DNA of 64,000 nt from Talinum fruticosum (lineage: Eukaryota > Streptophyta > Magnoliopsida > Caryophyllales > Talinaceae). The position numbers and the translations under genes were made by a program. The stretch is from contig JAITYX010000124.1 in the NCBI GenBank assembly GCA_021018815.1, positions 806,001-870,000 of the forward strand, given 5' to 3'. The notes beneath the pieces are model-generated. The model made no database searches. It was not told the origin of the DNA and was given only the letters and a program-made list of their open reading frames with translations. Below are positions 1-11,000 of this stretch, piece after piece. How positions within the stretch are numbered: the first letter of the stretch is position 1; each line of letters starts with the position of its first letter.

Positions 1-1938
1 AAAAAGCACACATGTCTGCCTTTTAGTTTTGAGGCAAGCAAGAGACACATGTCCGTTGATTGGTTAGCTTAACATTATAAAGAAACATTTAGAAGGCAGC
101 CTGTATTGATCGGGAGAGATCTTCAAGGCATAGTTAAGGATGAACTTAACTATAATGCCACTTTGTCTATGTGTGCTAGAGCTAGGAAAAAGCTTTACAA
201 TCAATTGTGTGTGATTACAAGAGTCGAGTTTGGGCAGCTCGGGGATTATGCTTGAGAGTTATACAAACAAAACCCGGGGGCATCTTTAAGAATAAGAACC
301 TGGAAGGATCATGAAGGGCGATACATGTTCGGGTTTTTATATATATGCCCAGGGCCTCTAAAAAGGGATTCTTGGATGGTTGTAGGAGGGTGTTGTCTGT
401 TGATGGTCATGTTTCTTAAAGGGTCCATGGGATGGTCAGCTCTTGTGTGCGGTTGGCAAGGATGCTAATGATCAAATGTACCCTGTGGTATGGGGTACTA
501 CACAAAGTGAAAGCAAGAAAAGTTGGGGTTGGTTTGTTGAGAAATTGGTGGCGGATTTGGAAATTGGAAATGGATATGGATGGACTATTATCTCCGACCA
601 ACATAAGGTATGTTATTGTTAAAGTTTTGTTGTTTACTTTAAGTAGTTTAATTATATTTCTAAACTTTTGTGTGATGCAATAGGGGATAATTAATGCAAT
701 CTTGAATCAAATGCTCGAAGTCGAGCACAGAGTTGTGTGCTAGGCATGTTTATGCAAATTTAAGGAATACTTGGAGAGTTCAGCAGTACAGGGAGGTGTT
801 TTGGAAAATTGCAAAGTCAACTCATGAAGTGCAATTGCAGAGATACATTAAAGAAATGCAAGACCTTAATGCAATTGCTTGGCGCTTTTGGAGAAAAAGG
901 CTCCGAAGCATTTATGTAGGGTTTACTTCAAATCACATGCCAAGTGTGAATCGGTGGACAACAATATGGCTGAGATCTTCAATGGCTTCATCATCAATGC
1001 TAGATATATGCCGATTGTGTCAATGCTTGAAGAGTGTGTTTCAAATGATAAAATATAGTAATTGTCTTTCATTGGTTGAAGAAGCTTTGTTGGTGAGTCC
1101 CGAGTGTGGATGCTTTTACCTCTCACATTGTTAAGGGAAGTTGTGTAAAGTGAAATTCTAATTATAGTAATTTCTTTTGTTGTGTGTGAAGGAGTTTGCC
1201 CAAGTGTGGTTGTTTTAAGTGTTGTTGTCTTCCATATTATTTATCATTGTACTATCTTTTTTTTTTATGTTGAAACTTTAAAGTTGACAAGTATTTACAA
1301 AAACATAAAACACTTATTGTTGTGATCTCAAGTTTCCAGCAGCAAGTAATCTACTTAACTGCAGCAAGTATATGTGTTTAGGTGAGAAGAAAGCCAACTC
1401 AACCTCCTCAGCCAGTGGGAAACAATTCTCAGCCACCCCAGATTGAAGCGAGTCAGCTACCCTAAATTTTGGTGTTTAGTTTAAATATTTTAATGATATT
1501 TTTAACTTTTTGTGTGATGCATTGTGATACATGTAGGGGCTATTTCTCGGTCCGCCTAACCTCGAGCCACCCCAGATTGTAGCAGCTCAGCCACCAAGTG
1601 ACAAGGAAAATGTGCAAAAAAGGAGGCAAACTTATGAAGGCCAACAAGACCCCTCTCAACTACCAAGTCATAAAAAGGTGTGTAAAAAAAAAAAAGTGTG
1701 ATGCATCTCCCCAAGCAACCACGTCGACAAAGCACAGGAAATCCTTTTCAATCCCCCAAACTGCCTCTGCCCTATCTTCTTCTGCCCCATCTTCTTCTAC
1801 AAAAATGTTGCCTCCGCACCACCTCCAAGAACCGGATCATCACGGAAGAAGTCCACCAGAAGTCAACCAATTGGGAGGTCAAACCGAATCAGGAAATATG
1901 TAATCCCAACAAAGACATATGTGGTGCTGGATGAATGA
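1..1938 (+). mobile_element. Mutator-like (MULE) transposase relic
   Basis: This is a decayed MuDR-type transposase, which would move a class II element by cut and paste. In order it shows a pre-transposase stretch ending FGQLGDYA, then KGPWDGQLLCAVG and VVWGTTQSESKKSWGWF, SDQHK, CARHVYANLR, and the conserved VDNNMAEIFNGFI and ARYMPIVSMLEE. A proline- and glutamine-rich tail ends in RSNRIRKY and a stop. The frame changes several times (SVDGH and KGPWDGQ lie in different frames), so it is not translatable. An intron with GT-AG ends at 608-683 still joins SDQHK to GIINAIL, which shows descent from a DNA copy. No terminal inverted repeat is visible and the left end is cut by the window. Confidence 0.85.
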
Positions 1939-2503
1939 TTGACTTGATTTGCAACTTTATTTATTTTTTCTTTTGAGACAATTGGGCTCCAATGTTAGGA
2001 GATATGTATTTTGTGGAAATTTTTTGACATCATTATGCAATTGACAATTTTAACTTGTTCTTGTTTTTCTTATTTTTTAGCAAACAATGATGTCAATTGT
2101 GTCCAAGTTGGGCATTTTGTATCCATTACATATCTCAATATAAGAAAATCACAATTTCTAAATTAAGCCTTCTGCCCTATCTACTTGGTCATTCTATTTC
2201 TCAATGTGCAAAAACATAAGGCATATTTAAGCTTTCAATCTGTATGAGACAAAGTTGGGTCAATTTCACAACTTTATATCTCGACATAAAGCGATTTATA
2301 TCTTCAATCTATTTGAGACAAAGTGGAGACAAAGTAGATTTATATATCAACAAAAAGCACAAAGGGGAGACAATTTTACAAATGGGAAAACAGATTCATC
2401 ATTCATTCATAATTCATTTAGGCTACAATTTCACGAGTGTGCAAAAACAGAAGGCATAAAAGCTAGCAAAATACATCATTCATAATTCATTCAACCTTCA
2501 CAT
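1939..2503. other. AT-rich intergenic DNA
   Basis: No gene or recognisable element is seen here. Short phrases such as tgtgcaaaaaca recur near 2205 and 2436, but I cannot assign them to a family. Confidence 0.5.
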
Positions 2504-2945
2504 TTAGGCTACAAATCCACCCTCAAAACCCTTACCAAATGCAAATAATATAGTTATGAAAATTATGCCCCATATTACAATTCTTTCCCTATTTTGATAC
2601 CCTCCGACTTCTATCTTCATCCTTTATACTTCTATTTTAAAACTTTCAAACTTTCTTCATCAAATTCTCTCGATTCTCTTAACAGTCTCGAGCTTTTCAT
2701 TTTTTGCACTTAATGTTTGGTTTTTCAGTATCAATTCAACTACCATTGACTTCACCCTTTCACATAAAGAATCATCTACCTACCTAAAGTAACCACAATT
2801 CCTAGGCATGCCACATCTTGAGCACTTTCCAAACCTTCTAATAGGATTCTTCGTAGTCATGCTTGTGTAAATTTCACGTCTTTCCCCACAACTATAGAAC
2901 CTTTCAACATCTCGCTAAACAGGGGCAACTCTTGCACGCTCTGCT
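2504..2945 (-). pseudogene. GRF-type zinc finger protein pseudogene
   Basis: The minus strand encodes a relic of the small plant zf-GRF family. Visible are FYSCGERREIYTSMTTKNPIRRFGKC, more exactly its TS-x-T-x-x-NP-x-RRF core, then a C-x-x-C-like piece and CGYFR followed by a stop where the family has FRWVD, so Trp has become TAG. A charged, probably coiled-coil stretch and a hydrophobic C-terminal segment (IVIWGIIFITILFAF) follow, as is usual for these short proteins. At least three in-frame stops are present. The family's function is not well defined; the finger is thought to bind nucleic acid. It lies just beyond the MULE relic, and such genes are often found with MULEs, so it may be captured cargo. 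Confidence 0.65.
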
Positions 2946-3510
2946 GGGGCTATGACTGTCTGATTGAGACATGATTGCAGCTATTTGCCTTCAATTCTGG
3001 TTCGATTTTGTTACACAAACCCTAATTTCTCCCCCAATGTAGCCAATTTCAGTCAATTTTGATTTCGGGGTTTTCTTTCTCAAACCCTAACTTTTCAATT
3101 TGGGGATGAAATGTGTAAATGAAGAATGATTTGGAGGGAATTTGTTGCAATATTTTTAAAGCTCTTAATAGTTCACAAAAAAAGAAAAATTGAGTTTTTT
3201 CACCTAGGTTCCTCCCATTTTCACCCCCTATAGCAGGTAAACCTAAGCTACGGTGACATTCTTAGTACTTATAATTAACTTAGTGGCAGACGATTACCAT
3301 CAGTTTGATTAGATACATTTTTTACTATTTTAGATAGTTTAGGGGTAATGTTAATCTAAGCACTCTACATCCTCCTTTATTTTTACTATCATGGGGTCTA
3401 TTCTTGAGCAACAATAATATTGTCCATTAGTGTGGAATATACTTCCATCACCATGAGTTTTCTTTAAGGACCTTTCTACAAACATTCTAACCCAAGTCTT
3501 TTAAATCTCT
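2946..3510. other. intergenic DNA without a recognised feature
   Basis: AT-rich sequence. I see no coding similarity or repeat structure. Confidence 0.45.
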
Positions 3511-3919
3511 TTGAATAGCTAATGAAAAACCAAGCAACATGTAAAGGCCCAAGATGACTTTCTCGCTCAAAGCATCAACAACAACTTTGGCTTTTCCAGG
3601 TTGTTATTAAATATCAAAATCATAGTCCTTGATAAGTTTTAACCAATGCCTTTGTCTCATATTCAAATCACGTTGGGTGAAGAAGTATTTAAGACTCTTA
3701 TAGTCAGTGAAAATCTTATATGAAACACCAAGTAGAGTCTCCATAATTTGAGTGAAAAACCATAGCCACTAGTTTAAGATCATGAGTAGGATAATTAACT
3801 TCATAAGGTTTCAATTGTCGGGATGCATAAGTAATGACCTTATCATTTCGCATAAGCACACAACCTAGGCCCTTTTTAGAAGTATCATTGAAAATGAAAA
3901 AACCTTCATCGCTAAAAGG

Positions 3920-4782
3920 TAGGGGCGGAACTACGGATAGAAATGGGTCGGGTTCGGTTGGACCTAAACCCATTTAACTTTTTGGACCTGGACCTGGACC
4001 AAACTCGACCCGGACTCGGCGAGTCCGTGAAATTTGGACCCGGACCCGGACCCGGATCCGAAGGGTCCGGTGGGGCCGTGGGTTTTAAATGAGTCTTAAA
4101 TGAAAATTACGTTACTTACATTAAGAAAATTACATAAATATTAAAAATTTAAGCCTTTAATGAAAGACTTAAAAATCACTCATGAAAAGGCTTTAATTGA
4201 GAAAATTAAATTACTTAATTATGACATTTTTCCCAAAGTTATTCCAGCTACACCTTTAATTCCTTTAAGTTTGTAATGGTAATGTGATATGGGGCCTTGG
4301 TTATGAGGGTTGCATGGGAAATAAAGTCTAACTCGAATTGCATTTCTCTTTTGGAAGTAAACCATGTTGACAATTCGAAAATACTTGAGGAAATCTTTAA
4401 TAGTAGGTATCTCTCTTTTTGGAAGTAAACCATGTTGACGGGCATGAGGCATGAGTCTCGTGTTGTGCATAAGGAGACGATGGGGTCCGGTGCAGGGAGG
4501 ACCGAAAGTGGGAATGAAGAGGGAAAGAGAGGGGGCTTTAGGGTTTTTTTAGAATACAAGCATATAGGTTGGGCTATTTTTTTAAATTTAGTTTTCGGGT
4601 CGGGGTGTAGGGTTGGGTTTGGGTCTTAATTTTTATACCCGTCTTAATTTTTGAGGTCCGGACCCGGACCGACCCGTGCCAATTAGACCCGGATCCAACC
4701 CGAACCCATCGGGTCCAACTTTAATGGACCCATAACCATTTATATGGGTCAAGTTTTCCGGGTCTTGGTACTGCCATCCCTA
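3920..4782. mobile_element. hAT-like non-autonomous element nested in Ty3/gypsy
   Basis: The ends read TAGGGGCGGAACTACGG and, inverted, TAGGGATGGCAGTACC, a hAT-type terminal inverted repeat. Imperfect 8-bp flanks, gctaaaag on the left (3911-3918) and gccaaaac on the right (4783-4790), match at 6 of 8 positions as an old target-site duplication. Subterminal regions are arrays of GGACCCGGACCC or GGGTCGGGT type, which could act as transposase binding sites. No transposase is encoded. Joining the flanks restores gypsy pol colinearity across the insertion, which supports the boundaries. Confidence 0.72.
4225..4416 (-). repeat. Ty3/gypsy fragment captured inside the hAT-like element
   Basis: These 192 bases align without gaps to 5715-5906 in the surrounding Ty3/gypsy relic (offset 1490), with about ten mismatches, roughly 95% identity. 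Both copies share orientation. Immediately after the segment, a second short copy of tctctttttggaagtaaacc and following bases (4414-4439) repeats 4346-4371, as expected from template switching during repair. It has no function of its own; it is cargo picked up by the element. Confidence 0.85.
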
Positions 4783-6720
4783 GCCAAAACTAGGGGTAAT
4801 AGTAAGGTTTTTCTCTAATTCAACAAAAGTTGACTCCCAATTTAGGGTCAACTCAAACTTGATAGCTTTCCTCATTAAGTTTGTGAGAGGTTCCGTTATT
4901 CGAGAAAATTTTTTCACAAACCTTCAATAGTATCCTGCCATTCCCAAGAAACTTCCAACCTCTATAATATTGGTAGGTGTAGGCTAATGTACTATTGATT
5001 TAATTATTTGTGGATCCAACTTAACTTCATCCTTAGAGATAACATGCCCTAAAAAACTTCTTTTAACCAAAACTCACACTTTTGAACTTGCCAAACAAAT
5101 TATGTTCCTTCAATATCTTCAAAACTATTCTTAGGCATTCTGCATGTTCCTCCTTATTTTTGGAATATGCCAAAATATAATTAATGAACACTATCAAAAA
5201 TTGGTCAAGATATGGTTTAAGGACTCGTTACAGACAAATTCATAAACATTGCAGAGCATTGGTCATTCCAAAAGACATCACCACAAACTCATAATGACCA
5301 TAATAAGTACAGAAAGCAATATGAGGATATGATCTGCGATAGAGGGTCCGATACTAAATAAACGTGTATCCCCTCGAGATGAAAGAAAGTTCTCTTTAAA
5401 AAGTAGTTTTATCCTGTCTACTAGAGCTTGAAGAATTCCTGCACCAAATTCTCTCGGCAAATACAGCTCTTTTTATCATTTCTTCGAATATTGTAAATAT
5501 TAATCCTTAATTGTGGTGATAACCAAATCTAAGGTCAATTTTTGAAAAGATTGCATTGTCTTAGGGTTGATTAAAAAGATCATCAATGCTATAAAGAGGA
5601 TACTTATTCTTGATAGTAATCTTATTCAATCCCCGATAATTAATACGTAATCTCATGCTTCCATTCTTCTTTTCAACAAAAGTATAGGGGTCCCCATGGT
5701 GATGCACTATGAACCATTTTTCCCAAAGTTATTCCAGCTACATCTTTAATTCCTTTAATTTTGTAATGGTAATGTGATATGGGGCCCTGGTTATGGGGGT
5801 TGCATGAGTAATAAAGTCCAACTCGAATTGCATTTCTCTTTTGGAAGTAAACCATGTTGACAATCCGAAAATACTTCGGGAAATCTTTAATAGTAGGTAT
5901 CTCTCTAAAAATTAACTTTTGTCCGGAAGTGTCAAGTATTTTACAAGGAAATCATTTACATAATTTCTTTAGCATCTTTCATACTTTTATAAACACTAGA
6001 GGTATTTTCATTTGAGCTTCATCCCCAACTATTTCCCCATGAAAGACTTTTAAGACTAACCTTTTGATCCTTACAATTTATTTTGGCCCATATTTTAACA
6101 ACCAATCCATCCCCAAAATTACAACAAAATCAATTAACTCGGATCCAATTAATTTCCTCTTAAGGGTCTCCTTCCCAATGATTATGGATATGATTTTGAG
6201 CATAACACGTTTTTACCATCGAGTAAATTCATTGGCAAGCCTTCAAAGGTCAATGAAGGACTAAGATCCAATTTAGCGATTAGCTTATTATAGATAAATG
6301 AATGTGTAGCACTTGAATCAAACAACACAAGTATAGAAATATCATTAATAGCTAAGGTGCTAGTGTTGACCTTGGTTATAATTCCTCCTTATATGCGACC
6401 ATAGGATTCTTTTGGATCTACAGTTGGACGAGTTGGCAATCATGTGCTCGAAGCTGCCACACCACAAACATAATCTAAGTTTCTTACGGCAGTTCTCCGT
6501 TAGGTGGTTTTGAGCCCACAATGAGTACAAGACAACTCGTTATAAACCGATTTTGTCTTATGTTTTACCTTCTTGAGTGGTGCTTTTGTATCCTACCCTA
6601 GGTATGGCATCTTGTTCTCGTTGTCAACTTGAGGATCCGACTTGTGCTTCAACCTTATCTGTTTCCATTCAGCTGATTATCCATCTTTTTGATAATTGCG
6701 ATTCACCATGAGGTTTTTGA

Positions 6721-7060
6721 GCCCACAATTAGATAACTAAATCAAAACAAAGATAGAGTAGAGTAAAGATATGGTGCCTCTACAAGCTAGTGTTGGGGGT
6801 ATTTATAGGGATTTTGAGCTGAAAGTTTTAATGGTGTAACAACTCAAAAGCCTCCATTAAAATGTAAAATTAAAATATAAGCTTTATGATGGTCTTTAAT
6901 CCCCTACTTAAAGAGTCTTGACCTTTGATGGGATGGAATTGGTTTGTGGAATCATCGTCCTCCGGATAATCAAATTTCCGAGTGGGAAGACTCGGTCAGT
7001 CATAGAGATAAGAGAGAGAGAGAGAGAGAGGAGGAAGAGAGAGACGAGGAGAGCGCTTTG
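6721..7060 (+). promoter_or_regulatory. probable promoter side of the kinase gene, with GA repeat
   Basis: Between the gypsy relic and the kinase leader. A TATTTATAGGG motif at about 6809 is TATA-like, and a (GA)10 run occupies 7011-7030 followed by more purine-rich sequence. GA repeats near start sites are common in plant promoters and leaders. The transcription start is not determinable from sequence. Confidence 0.35.
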
Positions 7061-8060
7061 TCAACAAACAACCGTTTTTCACTTTGGACTGGGAAAAATG
7101 AATATCCAGGTCTCGATCAAAAAGGTGGAGTAAAAAATAACAGAGGGACATGCCTTTTCCAAGCAATTGTTTATGGGTTGGTATTCCTAAGCTGACTTCC
7201 AGGTTGCCGTGTGAAGACTTTCCCGTGTGACTTCTACGAAACGGAGCTCGTCTTCCGTCGCCACTCTTCTTTTGAGGTCTTTCCTGGTAATGGGTGCTCT
7301 TCCAATTCGCTCCACAACCTTGAAATGATCCCTTTCTCTCTCCTCCCTCCCGTTGCATTACCGTTTGATCCTGCTGACTAGTCAAGGTATGTTCTTGAGA
7401 CCCAACACCCATCTTTCTTGTTTCCTCTTTTCATTGGCTATGGGTTACTGGAGCAAATTCATCGTCTTTGTTATGCGTTAAAAAAAAAATAGCAGGATTT
7501 TAAGGCAAATTGAGATGTATTCGGTGCTTGTCAATTTCGGGGTTAGTATAAATGGAAATTGTTATTTGCTTAGTTCCTAAATGAAAATTGGAAGAAACCC
7601 AACTCCAGTTTCGGTGATTTAGAGATGATTTGTTAGTTGATATTGTTATTTGATTTTCTGACTTACCGTTCTCCTATGTGGATCATTGCTAATCAGTCTA
7701 TGGAGACATTTAATTGCTTACATGTTGAAATGCCACTTTTCATTACTGATTACTGTTAACAATTTGGCTAATTAGCTATGGCGTTGTTAGTAAACTGTCA
7801 GCATTTCTTCTGTGAACCTTGGGTCGTAGCAGCCTTTCTACCTTTCGGGTGCAAAGGGAGGCAAAAGGCCGATTTAGGCAATATTCGAACTCAAGCCTCT
7901 AGTACCAATCTCCTAGGACGTGGAGTGGGCTTTCTGTGTCTATGCAATTGTACACTTCAGTTTGAATGTGGATTCATATCTCTAACAAGGGAGATTCCTC
8001 CATTTGTGCATTGCTTCTTTCTGCAGTAACTGTCCAACCTTCAATAGCTGTTTAGTAACC
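7061..8060 (+). other. kinase 5' leader with a likely leader intron
   Basis: A GT-AG intron is predicted from 7387 (AAG|GTATGT) to 8026 (tttctgcag), leaving 34 bases of leader before the start codon at 8061. The CT-rich exon-like sequence around 7200-7386 would be the first non-coding exon. Within the intron, about 7860-7930 has a weak antisense tRNA B-box-like match (GTTCGAATATT) that may be an old SINE scrap. Confidence 0.5.
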
Positions 8061-11000
8061 ATGGGGTGTTTTCCTTTCTCTGATGGAGCTAAGAATGATG
8101 AACCAAAAGCCCTGAAGTCAGCATCTGATTTGTCATCAAGCTCTGCCCTGGCTGACAATGAAGTAAACAGATCAGGCTCAGATCTAAATTCACAAGAGAT
8201 ATCTGATACTAGTGCAGAGTCCATGAGGAAGAGTTCATTTTATAGCATGTCTCAAAGATCCAGCAATCTGAGGGTATTCTCATTTCACGAGCTCAAAACT
8301 GCCTCAAAAGGTTTTAGCCGCTCTGTCAGACTTGGAGAGGGAGGATTTGGGTGTGTATATAAGGGGTTATAAAGAGTTTAGAAGATCCGTCTGTGAAGAT
8401 AGATGTTGCAATAAAACAGCTGGGTAAAAGAGGCCTGCAGGCAAGTATTACTGTTATACTTATTATGTTTTCTTTTGTTTTTCATCATTCACTTATTTCG
8501 TTGGCAATTTCTTCTCTTCCTCGTAGGAAATGTATGTTGGATTGAGCTTCTGAGATGATAACATTTTATGTAATGAAGGCCTGGGTCACGCGTGTAGGAG
8601 TCTTTTACCATATGTAGGCCTTCTAGACCTTTTTTCCTTTATGAATATCCAAACTAAGGGAAAGGGGAAGGTTTATTTTTGAGCAATCAATTCTACCTTG
8701 GAATAGCGCCTGCATATACTCTATGTTATTTTAAGTTGTGCTGTCTTCAGAATAAGTCTGTTCCATGAAGTTTTTATGTGGTAGGCATATCTACTTCTGT
8801 GAAAAAAAGATTGGACATGAAACTAATTCCAAAGGCCTGTGTTTTGCTTATGAGGAAGTTATCCCTGTACTTTGTCTATCTCATGGAAAAAATTGACGCA
8901 GTAGTCTTTGTACGCATGGTGTGCTCTCCTCTTTCTTTTCTGCATTCTATTCCAGTCAAGGTTAATATCTAGCTATTTGGATTCATAATGCCTTGATTGG
9001 AGACTGCCTTAGAGACTGCCTTAAAATTAGGAATATACAGAAGGATCATATCTTGCTATTTGTATTATATGCCTAGAATGGAGGCTGCCTAGACTGGAAA
9101 CTGCGGAGAATGGGTTTTATGTTAATTACTTTTACTGGGTGACATCCGAAGAAGTGTGTAGGTGATGGGGAAAATGTGCATGTATTTATGATATAATAAT
9201 GTCTTTTCATCGACTTCCTCAATGCATGTAGAGTTATCCAAATTATGGGGTATCTTTGTGCAGTGCTGAAGTTTTTCAAAATTGTCAAGAAAGATGCACA
9301 GTGAAAAGTGCCAGGATATCATTAGGTGAGGGACAAAATTGTGGAGAGTTAGAGTTTTAGATGAACAACAATGGAGGGACCAAATTGATGAATGTGTTGC
9401 TTTGTACTTTTGGATTACATTTTTTTAACTTATTCAGAATCCTCTCTTATGGGATGCAATAATTACTATAAGAAGATATTCCTTAGTGTTAGCTTAGGAA
9501 TATTTAGCAGGTTTTTTTTTTTTTTTTGTATTTTGATTCTTTTAATTGTTTTTGTTGGTTTTTTTAAGCATAGTTTGAGATAGCCTAAATAAGGATATTT
9601 AGTAGCATACTAGGGATATTTAGTTTTCTAATACATTAGGATTAATTAGGTCGATATTTTTAGCCTTTTGTTTTCAAGTTATTCAATATCTTTAGTTTCT
9701 TTATGTCAATAGGATTCTTAACTATCCCATTATGTATTGAGGGAAGGCAGATTATGGATGATAGTTTGATTATTGAATTTGAGTGAATTTCTGTGTGAAA
9801 GTTTTTGGCTATTGGTGAGCCAAGGATGGATTCCTTGTGAGTGTCCTAAACCCCTTCTCATGGGAATTCGTCTAAGAGTGTAAGAGCCTCCTACACCTAC
9901 TTCACATTTTTAGGAATTGCTCTAAGAGCCTCTAGATCAATCAGATATTAGAGCTTTCCAATCCTAGCTGCTGTCACCTTTTCTTTCTGTTCTCATTTAC
10001 TCCCTAATCTTCCAATGGAACTGCCCGAAAAAGAATATTTTCCCCATCACAAGCTGCTGCTTTCTATTAAATTCAAATTTGTTTATTTTCAAGCCCATTT
10101 TACTGTGCCAAATCATTTGAAGTCCTGCTGAGATCTGTTCATGTGCATATCTGCTGCGCCAGATAGGTGCTTGCTATTTGGCAGTTTCTTCATTGCTTGA
10201 TTGAAGATTATTGCCTACAGTAATGGTTTGGTGCGAGCAACATCATTTAGCTTTATTTGTGATCATTCACTACAAAGAACTCCCTATATCAGCGAATTAT
10301 TACCAAGTTTTTCTCCATATGGGATGTAGAAAACATCACCAGATTTCAGACATTAGGTGATTTTCATGCTGGAGTGAATTGTTACTCCCATGGAGATGCT
10401 GTTAAGGCTCTGCAAGCTTCTACGGCTTCAAATTTCTGAAGGTTGCTGTGAACTCAATCTTTAATTTGCTAGTGAGTGCATATGTGGTTGTAGGCTAGGT
10501 ATATGTTGGACTATAAACCTCCTAGATCTCCTTCGATTCCTTGCTAACTTCCGACTAAAGACTACAGAGTTCTGTCTTTGAAGTTTTCTAATAAACCACT
10601 GAATTGTAGAAGAGACCCATATATTGTAGGATAGGGGATCAATCACTAAGGAAGACAAAAGAAGGAACTTTTAAAGAGGAATCTATCAAAAAGGAGGTCC
10701 AAGTTGTAAAGGACTTCAATTATCAAGTTGCTGCCTCTTGATCATTTATGGATATGGCACCCAGTATGGGAATGTTTATTTTAGACGAAGTCTCTAAAGA
10801 AGAAGCTAACAAACAGTGCACAAGCAGAGGACCATCAAGTTGTGGATAACATAATTTGAGATGATGTTCTGCCCGATTTTATAAATCAAGAAGTTGTTGG
10901 CTTCGATTCATACGTAAATGATGCATCCAATGAGGAAATGTTCATTTCAGATAATGAAGATAAACCTTTTGCAGGGAAAATTGACGAAAAGGATGTCCAA

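Larger units (their letters stand above)
3511..6720 (-). mobile_element. Ty3/gypsy retrotransposon gag-pol relic
   Basis: Read on the minus strand from high to low coordinates, the order is: a gag zinc-knuckle remnant (CTHCGL, about 6510), an aspartic protease site (VLFDSSATHSFI, about 6320), reverse transcriptase ([16 protein letters not shown] near 5640; [16 protein letters not shown] near 5280), the mutated catalytic box FINYILAYSKN (about 5175) where active elements have YIDD, and RNase H ([20 protein letters not shown] near 3900, then TDYKSLKYFFTQ and NMRQRHW near 3680). Integrase and both LTRs are missing. Stops and frameshifts occur throughout, so it is a dead fragment. It is interrupted by the 3920-4782 element between the connection domain and RNase H. 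Confidence 0.88.

Noticed and set aside
8004..8372. Kinase start at an upstream in-frame ATG (8004)
   Set aside because: It lies before the predicted leader-intron acceptor at 8026; the MGC start at 8061 matches the family.
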